Assembly (NCBI GenBank): GCA_949130495.1
Contig: OX422215.1
Coordinates: 532,811,755 to 532,875,754 of the forward strand
Reading direction: 5' to 3'
Length of the DNA stretch: 64,000 nucleotides
From: Sambucus nigra
Lineage: Eukaryota; Streptophyta; Magnoliopsida; Dipsacales; Adoxaceae
The stretch's first letter is position 1. Every line of letters begins with the position of its first letter. Both the position numbers and the translations under genes were made by a program. The notes beneath the pieces were generated by a model that was not told the origin of the DNA, did no database searches, and was given only the letters and a program-made list of their open reading frames with translations. Positions 25,701 to 36,876 of this stretch are shown piece after piece.

Positions 25701-27321
25701 AAGTTTAGTCCTTAGAACTTAGATGTTAATAACTCATATATATATATATATGTCAATAGCTAGGATATGAGAAATTCTAGTAATAGAGAAAGTTTATCTA
25801 TATTTTATACGTTTAGAAAGTGGGCGAATATTTGAGATAGGTAATAGTAGAAATTGAGAGATAGTTTAAATGGATATTAAATGAGTATAAATTGGGAGTA
25901 AGTTAGATTCCTTTGCCCTAGATAGATTTGGGCAATTATTTGGAGATCATGTGCATACGTTTAGTTGTGCGCTTTAGTTGAGAGGTGAGTTGGATTTTAT
26001 GGAGAGTGCGACTCCACTTTAATCATGTCAAAATACATTTATAATTATTATGCATTTTAATGCACTTGCTAAAATGTTTTTCACACCTCGGGCTCTGACC
26101 GGTTTATATTTTCTCTTGCACTGTATATATATTGTATTATTTTAGATGTTCCTCTGCAAGGACGCCATTGATGTTACCCATCCAGAGTATTCGTGGAGCT
26201 GTGGCAGTAGTGGACTGTTGTGCTATTTTGATATAGTCGATTCCTATATTTTGTACATCTAGATTAGGATTCAGTTTGCATATCGAGTTTATAACCTAGT
26301 GTTGTAGTGTAGCACTTTTATATTTTTCCTTCTCAGATTATTGTATTGCCTGTGACCCGACAGCATATTCGGGTATTTTATTTTGTCCATTGTGTTGTAC
26401 TCTTTTATATCATTCGAGCATGCGTGTGTCTCTTATCATATATAGTTATTTTGTTGGTTAATGGTTGTATGGTTTGTTTTAGTCTTGGAAATAAATGTTT
26501 TAAAATTTTTGATACCCTCTTTTTGTAGTAATGAGTAGTTAGCCGTGTTTGTTTTAGAATCGTCATTAAATGCTGAGAATGATCCACTTGAGATTCCTGA
26601 TTATTTTAGTATAGGGCTGGCCACCCGTTATTATTTTGAGCGGGGTGTCACAGTTTCCTTCTAAGATTGTGATGTGTTTGATTAAAGATGTAGCGATCAA
26701 GATATCATGTTCATCATCGTGCCGAGTTTCGTGCCTTATTTCCGTCTTCATGTTCTAAGGATATCTTAGGTATGAATGCATATATTTTGATCCCTGAAAC
26801 TTAATATTGGGTGTTAGGATTTTATAAAAATGATTTTAAAATGTTTTTATCATTTTAATATTTTTTTAGGAGAGAAATATTTTTTTTGAGAGGTCGTTAG
26901 AACGATTTGGTATGTCGTTGGAATGAAATACCTAATATCATTCGAATAAAGCTCCAACGAACTTCAAACGAGTGATTTATTTATTCTTTGGAATCTCATT
27001 AGAAGACTTGTTAGAAGCTAGTTCGAACGGGATGAGGTACTTCGTTCGAACAAGATGTACCTTGTTTGAACAAGATGGCAAATGTTTTACAAACACTACT
27101 AGAAAAATGACAATTAAGGATAACTAATTTGCTCTCCCAAAAGCCCATAGGGATAGGAAGAGTTGTCGTATCAACAACAACTGCTGCCCTTTTTGAGTTT
27201 TTAGGACAGCAGGAAGCCGTCCTTTTAGCTCCGTCCTTTTAAATCCAAATACTATTATACATTTATAAGGAAATATGTTGATGTCCTTTAAAATGGAGTA
27301 TTAGGGCCATAAGTAGTTGTC

Positions 27322-27323
<2 letters not shown>

Positions 27324-27375
<52 letters not shown>
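27324..27375. repeat. (AT)n microsatellite in the CACTA element
   Basis: About 52 bp of AT repeat near the left end of the transposon. Confidence 0.97.
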
Positions 27376-27378
<3 letters not shown>

Positions 27379-27969
27379 AAAAACTATATTTATTATTTGA
27401 AAACAAATAAGGAAAATCAGCAAATTCCAAATCTGAATGAAAAAATATTTATTAGTTGCAAAACAAATAAAGAAAATTTACAAATTGTGAATTTGGCACG
27501 TTGTTGATAAATTAATGTACATACAAATGTCAAAATATTACAAGTCTTAATAGTTCACAAGCCAAAAAAAATTTGGACAGAATTTTCTTTGTTTTCTAGA
27601 CATTCTAAAACTTATTAATATAAAACCTGCATATTGTAAAGCCCGCATGGACGTAAAATTTAATAATAATATTACAAAAGCCTGCACGACTATAAAATTA
27701 AACAATAAAACTATAAAAGTAAGAACAATCATAACACAAAAAATAGAATTTGGAGTGTCAACAATATTTAAAAAACAATCTCCTTGTTGTAAACCATTAA
27801 CTTCTTCGTGTGTTCAACGCGGATAAATGCTAATGATAAAATATTATCCTACAAAAAATAAGATACAAAAAAGAGATGATATCAGTAATCAAATAATTAA
27901 AAAAAATCATATTCAAGCTGAAAAATTTCATATACTTATCGTCATACTAATAAATTATTGTCGTATTCT

Positions 27970-28860
27970 CAAATCGGGAGTCCCGTGACCATGCAGCCAC
28001 TTCTTATGAGTTACATTGGTCCCGAACGAGGTGTTCGTGCCTCTCGCGGGGCCGTTTGGGTGTTGTTTTGGACTTTCTCCCTCTAAGGGCATGTTTGTAA
28101 TCCTAAATATAAATATTTTCAAATTATTTTCATATTATCAAATTGGGAGTCCCGTGACCATGCGGTCAGTTCCTACGGGATACATTGGTCCCGTGCAAGG
28201 TGTTCGTGGGGCCATTTGGTGGCTATTTTGGGCTTTCGCCCTTTAACGGCATGTTTTTTAGCCTAAGTCTACATATTTTCAAATTATCATCATATTCTCA
28301 AACCGAGAGTCTCGTGACCACGCGGTCAGTTCCTATGGGTTACATTGATCCCGAGTGAGGTGTACAAGCCTCTCGTGCAGTCATTTGGTGGTTGTTTTGG
28401 GTTTTCTTCCTCTATAGGCATGTTTTTAAGCCTAACTCCAAATATTTTTAAATTATCGTCATATTCTCAAATTGAGAGTCCCGTGACCACGTGGTCAATT
28501 CCTACGAGTTACATTAGTCCCGAGCGAGGTGTTTATGCCTCTCACGGGACCGTTTGGGCCTTCTTTTGGGTTTCTCCCTCTAACAACGTGTTTTTAAGCC
28601 TAAGTCTAGATATTTTCAAATTGTCATCATATCTCAAAATGGTGGTCCCGTGACCACGTGATCAGTTCCTACGAGTTACGTTGGTCCCATACGAGGTGTT
28701 TGTGCCTTTCACGGGACCGTTTGGGGACTGTTTTGGGTTTTCGCCCTCCAGCGGTATATTTTTAAGTCGAAGTCTAGATATTTTCAAGTTATCATCATAA
28801 TATCAAAATAGGACTTCTTGCCTCTCACGGGGTCGTTTGGGGGCTATTTTGAGTTTTGAC
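27970..28860. repeat. About 165-bp tandem repeats inside the CACTA element
   Basis: Five units plus a partial start near 27975, 28145, 28310, 28480, 28645 and 28805. Each contains GTCCCGTGACCA(C/T)G, a TACATTGGTCCCGA-like block, CTCACGGGGCCGTTTGG, TTTTGGG(C/T)TTT and an A/T-rich tail with ATATTTTCAAATTATC. The short frames at 28016-28246 and 28345-28653 are translations of these units. Confidence 0.9.
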
Positions 28861-31233
28861 CCTTTAATGAGTAATTCAACAAATAATCCAAGCAAAATAA
28901 ATGATAAAGAAAGTTTCTAGATAATGACATGTGGGGTTACCTTAGGTCTCAAATCCTCTAACGGTGATGTCTTAGAAAGACGTTGGTCGTGCTTAGGTTG
29001 CCGAAGGTTCTCACATGTTGAATGATGTCTAACCAAGTAACCTATATCACATGGCCCCATCCATTCATCACACTATGCCAGTGAAATCCCCAAACACCAA
29101 TTGATTCTAGAGATGTAGTGGTCGATGTACCCCCTTACGAATTTGTCAATAGTGGTCTTAATCAAACTATTTAGGGTTCATTAAATACTCAAATACTCCA
29201 CAGGAATCGGTGTGGTCTTCGAGTTGAAGTTCCATAAATACTCCCAGCAAACAAATAATCACTGTGTGGTCGACGCCAGAGGAAGAGAGAGGTCATCTGA
29301 GAGGGTTTGGAGATAGGTAAGAGAAAGAGATCGGGTGAGAGGAGAGAGAATATTAAGTAGAGAGATGGAAAAAATGAGCGGGCTTTTGTGTGGGGGTGGA
29401 ATGAGCGGGGTTTGAGTTTTGCAGGTTATTTTTTGATTTTTTTGTGACCCATCATCTTAACGGACGACATTATGCTATCCTTTAAGCGTTTTATTTTATG
29501 GTACAGGTTTGTCCTTGTCCTTTTAGAGTTAATACTAGCATATAATTTGTGTAATGTATAAGCGATGTACAATAAACAAATCTAATAATAATTATAAAAA
29601 TTTGTATATATCATAAATTCAATATCTTATCTTAAAACCACAACAAAAGATTAATTTTTTCTTAAATAATTTTGTCTAATATTTTTAAATGTTTTATTAT
29701 ATAAAAGTTATTTTTTATAAATAAAAACTTCAAAAGAACTGTACGTTTTTTATATAAAAAAATTATACATATTTTTATATTTTTAGTTTAAAAAAGTGTG
29801 TTATTTATAGATACAAAATTGAATGTTTTTTCTATGAATAAAACGTTAAAAATGTTTTTATAGCCAAAAAGGTTTTTTATTTATATTAAAAACAATTTTA
29901 AAATTTTGAAAACTTTTTTAGCTTTAAAACTGTTTTTTATAAATAAAAATTTAAAAAAAACATTACGTGTTATATATATAAAAATATTATACATATTTCA
30001 AGGGACGACATTGTGCTGTCCTTTTAGATTATAAAGGACAACACATTTTAAAGCTTAAAAAAAATTATACATACAACACATTTTAGAGTTTAAAAAAATT
30101 ATACATACAACAAAAAAGTTTTAAAAAATTATACATAAAGGACAACACATTTTAGAGTTATTATAAAAAAAATTAGTTTAAAACAATTCATGTCATCTAT
30201 ATATAAAAACTTAAATTTTTTCTATAAATATAGTGTTAAAATATTCTACATATTTTAAGGGACGACATTGTGTTGTCCTTTTAGAGTTACTATAAAGGAC
30301 ATCACATTTTAAAGTGTCCCTAAAAATATGTATTTTATGGTATAAAGGATGGGAAAATTATTGTCCTTTTAGAGTTATTATAAAGGACGGTCAAATTTTA
30401 CTATCCCTTTTTAAATGGACAGCTTAAAAGTTGTCCCTAATGTCCGTGTCCTTAATTGTCATTTTTCTAGTAGTGAAATCTAAGATTTTCCAAACTACTT
30501 TTGATCCTTATCTCATTATTAACAAACCTCCTATAAATAGGAGTTCTAAGCAACATTTTTATTTGAGAGAAGTACTTATGTTTTGGGTTTGCTAACTCTA
30601 TAACAAAGATCTCCGATTTTACCCAAACCTTAAGTTTACACCCAAATAGTTTTAAATCGAAGATTAATTTTATTATGCTTTGAGATCTAGTTTGCAGGTA
30701 CTAAGATTTATTCTCCACATCTTTATGAGAATCGTTTAATACAATGGACTCTGTTGTGTGGTTTTGTGGTGAAGAAGTAATGGATTCCGTGTTCTAATCT
30801 GTAGATGGTTGCTAAGTTGTTCGGCAGATGCCGAGGCATGTGTGGAATCACACGTTATGTCAGTTATGTGGGTGGATTTTTATGTTATAACTGTGGAAGA
30901 GAGGTTCAAGATCAAATGTGTCAAGTCTTGCGAAGGAATCAAGTTATTGTATCAGTCATTTGACAACATCTGCAAATCTTTTATCATAGTGAATTTGCAT
31001 GCCTGGGTTGTCAGAGGTTTCTCCCATTTGGGTTTTTCTTGTACAACGGGCATTGTGGTTGATTTACTTTTTTAATTCTGCACTCACCCAGATGTATGTT
31101 TAGGTTGAGACTAAAATTGCTAATTTATTTTACACAACACTTGGGGTTTTCTAAAATGGTGCAAGCAAATTAAAAATTGTGAAGATTGGTGGTGTTTTTT
31201 TGTCTACAAGCCTTAAAGAACTTAGATTTTTCA

Positions 31234-31559
31234 TAAAAAAACACCATATGTACAAAAAATCCCAAAAGTGAGTGGGTGCGTCCACCCCCAGTAAAGACTA
31301 TATGGGGAGGCCCCCGCCTAAATGCATAAATCTCGTCACCACATATAGATCACTCACACACGAGACTACACATGTGGACATGACACCTAAACTAACTTTC
31401 CATCATTTCAACTAGTTCACACACACGTAACCACACATTCCATTGTGATGCTCAAACAAAACCATCACCAGTTGGACCATATCAGTAACAGTAGGTTACT
31501 TCACATTAAATGTACCATAATGATGCATATAAAGAATAATACTCCAATCATGTACTAAT
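31234..31559. other. Unassigned stretch right of copia-2
   Basis: About 330 bp without a recognisable gene or repeat terminus. It may be decayed copia-Y sequence beyond its RNase H codons. Confidence 0.3.
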
Positions 31560-31715
31560 CATCCTTAGTAAATCATCTCCCATTGTATAAAATTGTCTTT
31601 GTGTTAAAATATAATTAGGTTTATTCTCAACTCTCAAGATAAAGTTAATTTATAATATTATTCAATTAATATAATTACAATATATCGTCATGAAATCGTG
31701 ATAAAAACTATAGTC
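31560..31715 (-). pseudogene. Copia-Y RNase H fragment, left of the family B insertion
   Basis: On the minus strand the codons from 31715 leftward read DYSFYHDFMTIYCNYIN, matching the copia RNase H segment around the TIYCDN block, where Asn replaces the usual Asp. It is in frame with the codons that end at 44163 on the other side of family B, so the two pieces were contiguous. Beyond about 31660 the match fades. The left limit is a guess. Confidence 0.55.
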
Positions 31716-34160
31716 TGCGACACCCCGCCTAATAAGATACCGGACGATCACTCCTATATCAAATTATAATAGGAGTCTCATATGGATCATTCTTAGCATC
31801 ACTGTCGAAAATCCATTTAATTACTAATAACCTATTAGGCGACTGTCAAAATTTTACTTAACTACTGTTTTTAAACGAACACAATTAAAACATCCACACA
31901 GTTTATGCGTAAATGAAACTGAAATGAAATAAAATAACCGAACACTCAGTCAAAATTATTACAACCATATCGAATGTTATGCTAAAAGAAGAAATAAACG
32001 CAATTGGGCCATTGGCTCGAATGTTTATACAGTACCTCCTATCTAGAGTACAAGGATAGAAGTGTCTATCGAGAACCTGTACGCATCCACAGCTGCTGCA
32101 GCTGACGTCTGACTCGAAAGAAATGTCATCCAGCCGTCCCTATGTCTGAACACCTATATATATATAACAAGAAAGGAAAAGTAGATAAACGAGTCAGAGC
32201 CCGAGTTTGAAAATATTTTGCAAGTGCATAAATGCGTTATTTTTAGAAAAAGGTTTTATCTTATATTTAAGTTTGGTATCGCACTCCCATGAGATACCCC
32301 TCACCTCTCCTCTAACGGTGCACACCTAACGTATCCTACCAAATACCCTAGTCAAGCTATACCGCCTAACTAGGATGATGTACCCGTCTACTGGAAACCC
32401 ATCCATCCCGAGTACTAGGGGCTAAACTTCCCTCCATTCTCAACACTGCACTAAGTTCGTGCGTGGGGTGTCTCGCGAAGCGAAATACAAACAAGGAACC
32501 CCCCCGATACACTACTGCTTGGCAGGGTTAATGGTAGAGATCCATTAGGCCCGTAGTACAAAACTAAAGTATAAATACATTCTTATATATATACATATCA
32601 CATTCATTTTATATACGTTTTATCATATACATCCGGATAATATCTCCTGGACGGAGGTTTACTTTATATACAACTTTATAATACACATCCGGATCTATCT
32701 CCCGGACTGAGGTGTATTCTAAACTCATTTCAAAACTTTATATTTCCCTTCTTATATCCAGAAAATATATTTAAAAGCCAATTCGTTATCATGAATTTCT
32801 TTAACACATCATATAACTTTTTAAAAGCCAGTTTTATTATCATAAAAATGCTTTTCCATTTTATAACATCCCATTTCCCTTCTTATATCCAGGAATGTAT
32901 TCAAAGTCATTTTTATTATCATAAAAGTGCTTTGATCAAATCATATGCTTTCATTTCCCTTCTTCCATCTAGGAAACTTACCTGAAGCCAAATCAATTAT
33001 CCCATTTCCCTTCTTCCATCCAGGAAATGTATTTAAAGCCATTTTATTATCATAAAATGCTTTAACAAATCGAAGACCGCCCCTCCAGGTTTCCCCACTG
33101 GACGCGCCCCTAAATGGCTATCATCTTCCAGGGCCTATCAAACAAGACAACCTGGGAACCTACCAACGTCGAGAAGCGGCCATATTCCCGCGGGAGAGTC
33201 ATGACCACACCTAGAATCACCTCACCAGCGCAGTAAAATATATAATCGTTCATATGGCCAAGGACTATATTCACCCTGCATTCATTAGGCAGGGGGCATC
33301 ACCATACGCATGCAACTTTCCTTATGATAGAAATTTAGGGAGGTGTGTAACCATAATTTATTAATTATGAAAAATAGTTTCTTTTCCATTTTGAAAACAT
33401 TCATCTTTATATTTTCAAAATCATTTATTCTCATATCATATATATATATACTTTAATCACATAGTATATACATATACCATAAATTCCTCCTCGAATATAT
33501 AAATGGCCATATTTGCCAATCTCATCTAGCGATGACCAATAATCCCAAAGATTCTCTCAAAGAATCATAATCATGCATTCATATACGCATGATACTAAAC
33601 CCAAAGTATTTCCTTACTTTAATAATCAATATGTATCTCAATCCCATCTAAGGGTTCATTGGATATTTCCAATTATACCATTTCACTCTAAGTGAAATAT
33701 ATACATCTATATTCCCAAATTATCCTAATTATCTCGTAGGATAAACTAACTCCATAATCGATTATAAGTATGCTTCCTATACGCATAATTATATAGGCCT
33801 AAATGCCCACCGAAATATCCTAGGGATTTATCTTTCCCGAGCAACCTTAAATTTAATGGGTTATGAATTTCATTTCCATGAACCCAAGGACTACATCTCG
33901 TCCAATTAGTCATTTAGGTATCCCCACCCTATTTTAGGGACCCCAACATCTTAACTTATAAACTATTCTATTTTCCTCTAAAATATAGTTTAAGGGTTAT
34001 AGATTAAAACCCTCACCCTGCCCTCCTATATTTCCTCAATTGGAGGACCATATACTCCTAAAGGGTCCCTCATATTAACCCATAATTATCCCCCAAGCAA
34101 TGTGAATTGGAATCTATCCCATTCAAAACACCCTAGAAAAATTGCCAACCTTTCAGCAAG

Positions 34161-34235
34161 GGTTGATCGATCGACCCATGGACGTCTATCAATCGATGGC
34201 TTCGATCGATCGAGCCCCTATGATCGATCATGATG
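34161..34235. repeat. GATCGATC cluster in the family B 3' LTR
   Basis: Four copies of GATCGATC or ATCGAT within 75 bp; the 5' LTR copy is at 43182-43254. Confidence 0.85.
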
Positions 34236-34702
34236 GGCAGCTTCTTCTTCGAGAAACTTTTTTGGCCATGAAAGCTTCCCCCAAGCTTTTATCTCCTCAC
34301 CCAACGGACTACAACTTCAACCAACAACAAAAACACATACATAAAGGGTTCTAAACATCCTAGAACCCTAAACCACCAATTTATTTCGGTTAATTTCTTA
34401 ATTTCTCCAATTATCCAATTTTAGGGGTTTATTCGTTTTATCTCCCAAAAACCCGTTTTATCCACGAAAACCCAACCCAAAATCTTTAGGGTTTGATTAT
34501 ACCAAACTACGGTATGAGATATTTATGCAAAAATTAAATAAAGCAAGTAAACACTTGTCTCGTGGATAAAATCCGACGACCTCGAGCCAAATCCTGCGGA
34601 GGTTGGCCGGAATCTCCCCTTTTCTTCCTCATTTCTCCCTCCTCTCTCTCTTCCCTCTCTTCTCTTTCTTTTCCTTCTCTCTTTTCTCCCTCTCTCCCTC
34701 TT

Positions 34703-34712
34703 TATATATAGA
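34703..34712 (-). promoter_or_regulatory. Probable TATA box of family B LTR
   Basis: The minus strand reads CTATATATAAAGAGGG, directly before a long GA-rich tract. The matching box in the 5' LTR is near 43721-43730. Confidence 0.55.
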
Positions 34713-35137
34713 GAAAAGGGTTTAACCCCTTAAAACCAAAAATGACTCGTTTACTCAATTACGAGCCTATTTAACTCTAAAATTACCCGGAACTCAATTT
34801 CGACAATCGGACACTCTTTTTTGACTATCTCGTCCATTCTGAGACTCACGGCGCAGTCGAAATTCCCATCCGAGGTACTTGACCGCAACTCACTATGTCA
34901 ACCCAACATAACCTAATGTGTGTTTTCCCATTTAAATCTCACCTCGTGTTGCTTTACTCAACGACGACATATAATTAAAATATTCCGACCTATTTAATCC
35001 CAAAAATAATTACAACATCCATCGAAAATCATTTAATCCTTGAAAATCCCAAAAATCACTATTTAGGGAAATTCCCCAAATTCCAATTTAAACTTAATTA
35101 TGGAATTTAATTGTCTCCAAAAGGACGGGTTGTTACA

Positions 35138-35150
35138 TACTCCCCCCCTT
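35138..35150 (-). other. Polypurine tract of family B
   Basis: The minus strand reads AAGGGGGGGAGTA directly before TGTAACAACCCG. Family A has the same GGGGGAGTA before TGTAACAACCC at 57211. Confidence 0.9.
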
Positions 35151-36652
35151 ACAACGAAATTTTGTCCTCGAAATTCAGATACAACCTACCCCGCCAATCC
35201 TAGAATCGCTCCAAAACCTAATACCTCAAGGGGAACGATACTAACCCAATGGTTCCCAACCATACATTATGCGGCTACCGCAATCGTAAAGTGACTCTAA
35301 TAACGTCACATTGTACCCATCATCTGTAATGCCTCTCGGCATAAATCTCAACTTTATATACTACGCCCATCCTATTTTAGGCGGTCTATAAAATCATCTC
35401 ACCAAGGTGCCCGTACACCTTTCTAACTTGTGCACATCTGCACAACCATAGCGAATGTCCAACACGTAACACTCTCTCTAAATAAGGGTCTCCTTTCCTC
35501 GGTGTAATACTCACACATGGGTCCTCTTAACCCGCGAAATTCAATTCTCCTAACCTCGACGCCACTAACTCTACTAAACTTACATCCTACAAATTCTACG
35601 ATCTATGCGTTACCCTACCTACGCGAAACGAGTAATATCCTAAGTATATCCCAAGTTCCCAAGTCCTCTCTCAACTTCCGACATTTGGTTGGTTTCATGC
35701 ATGGGTCGTCTAGCAAAAGAGAAATCCAAACAAGGAACCCTCCCGTTACACTACTCCCTCGCGTCATCGGTAACCGAGATATAACGGCCTAAGGCACATC
35801 CATGGGACGTCCTAAATCCTACCTCGCTAACCAACGAATGCATTCCCATTATTCTATCCTCCCGCCCAAGCGAAAAGGAAATCTAACTAATCGAAGTGTC
35901 CAATCTCTGTAAGAGCACTACGTACATCATTCCCAACACATATTTCTCCAAAATTTACCTTTTCATTAAGGCGTAGCCATAATCCTCAGATCAATTTCTC
36001 CAAGTCCTACTCCACCCACTCACTTGTGGTGAGAGGACAACTTTAGTGCTTTTTCATAGAACGATAATTTCATCAACATACTATCATCACATGGCTCGTA
36101 GTCTATAGTGGTCCATCCACACTATAAGACTTTTCCACGAAACCAACATCCTTGCATCCTATAACATATCTCCACTCCCAACGCCATTAAGGTTCATGTG
36201 TGGAGCGTCTCTCAAAGCGAAATCCAAATAAGGAACCCCTCCACACACTACTATTTAACTTCGTCGATCATGGAGGTCCGTTATTTCAAACATGCAATCG
36301 GGATAATCATATCCCCTCTCAACGAAAGGTGGTTTGAACTCCTATCTCTAACTAAGAGTCACACCACCAAGCACTCGTACTAATATTCAGTCTTCGCGCA
36401 AACCAACAATGAGCTTAATCTTACAGCTCAATAATAATCCTGTGGGCCTTAAATTATATCTATAAGGTCGCCACGCCCTCACATCATAATAATGAAGGCT
36501 CTGCTCATCGAGGTTCCATTTACCCATAACAATAAAGGCGAACTCAACCTGTATCCAGGTGAGATATCGCAACAATAACGTGTTGCCTCCAGGAATCGCG
36601 GACACGATAGTCTTGCCATCCTTAGCCTGCTATCGCTCTGAAAATATCATAA

Positions 36653-36713
<61 letters not shown>

Positions 36714-36876
36714 AAATATAAACACCCGCCTCTATGACGAGTGAAAGAAAATAAAATTCCGCTATCGCGAAAAACACATAAGCCTACATTATTATGTCAT
36801 CGAGGCCGCCACAAACTAAAATTACACACACCAGTCTAGGGCCAGCGAGTGTCGCAACTTCATCTAGTCACGCACC
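35151..36876 (-). mobile_element. Family B interior, 3' part, noncoding
   Basis: About 1.7 kb without any gag-pol block. It contains two diverged copies of the module also found in the LTRs (about 35690-35765 and 36185-36262) and an (AT)n run at 36658-36707. Frames of 60-90 codons here match nothing I recognise. Confidence 0.75.
36658..36707. repeat. (AT)n microsatellite
   Basis: About 50 bp of AT repeat in the family B interior. Confidence 0.97.

Larger units (their letters stand above)
23071..26652 (+). mobile_element. Solo Ty3/gypsy LTR, 3.6 kb
   Basis: TGTAATACCCC ... CGGGGTGTCACA, 3582 bp, flanked by GTTTC at 23066-23070 and 26653-26657, inside the copia-2 3' LTR. Landmarks in order: GA-rich tract 23401-23466, hairpin GCAAGT...ACTTGC 23529-23546, AATCGATT cluster 23819-23956, a G+C-richer block 24740-25020 related to 1206-1446 of family A, and three copies of a module of about 110 bp (25240-25700). 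The ends match LTRs C and D on the opposite strand. No coding potential. Confidence 0.93.
27094..30475. mobile_element. Non-autonomous CACTA (En/Spm-like) DNA transposon
   Basis: A 3382-bp element with perfect terminal inverted repeats of about 27 bp beginning CACTACTAGAAAAATGACAA (27094-27120, mirrored at 30449-30475), flanked by a 3-bp duplication AAA (27091-27093, 30476-30478). The CACTA start and 3-bp duplication define the superfamily. Subterminal zones repeat words such as GGACGACATTGTGCTGTCC and AAAGGACAACACATTTTA in both orientations, like transposase-binding subterminal repeats. The middle holds 165-bp tandem repeats (27970-28860). No transposase frame is present. It interrupts the copia-2 3' LTR. 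Confidence 0.95.
22980..31233 (+). mobile_element. 3' LTR of copia-2, interrupted twice
   Basis: The LTR proper is 22980-23070, 26658-27093 and 30479-31233. The gaps are filled by a solo gypsy LTR (23071-26652) and a CACTA transposon (27094-30475), each with its own duplication. Once these are left out, the pieces follow the order of the 5' LTR (TTAGGGTTGGTGTTTC, TTCGAACG cluster, TATAAATAG at 30532, CTTAG...TTTTTCA end). Both insertions are therefore younger than copia-2. Confidence 0.88.
31716..35137 (-). mobile_element. 3' LTR of family B
   Basis: 3422 bp; minus strand TGTAACAACCCG ... GGGGTGTCGCA (one change from the usual TGTCACA). Near-identical by eye to 40717-44158. Minus-strand landmarks: TATA box about 34712-34703, GA-rich tract 34702-34620, hairpin 34558-34543, GATCGATC cluster 34235-34161, G+C-rich block 33330-33080 related to family A 1206-1446, module 32529-32442. 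Confidence 0.92.

Noticed and set aside
28016..28653. Two frames of 76 and 102 codons
   Set aside because: They follow the 165-bp tandem repeats inside the CACTA element and change frame between units.
34142..34354. 70-codon frame across the GATCGATC cluster
   Set aside because: It is inside a family B LTR; the corresponding frame is broken in the sister LTR (43150-43360).
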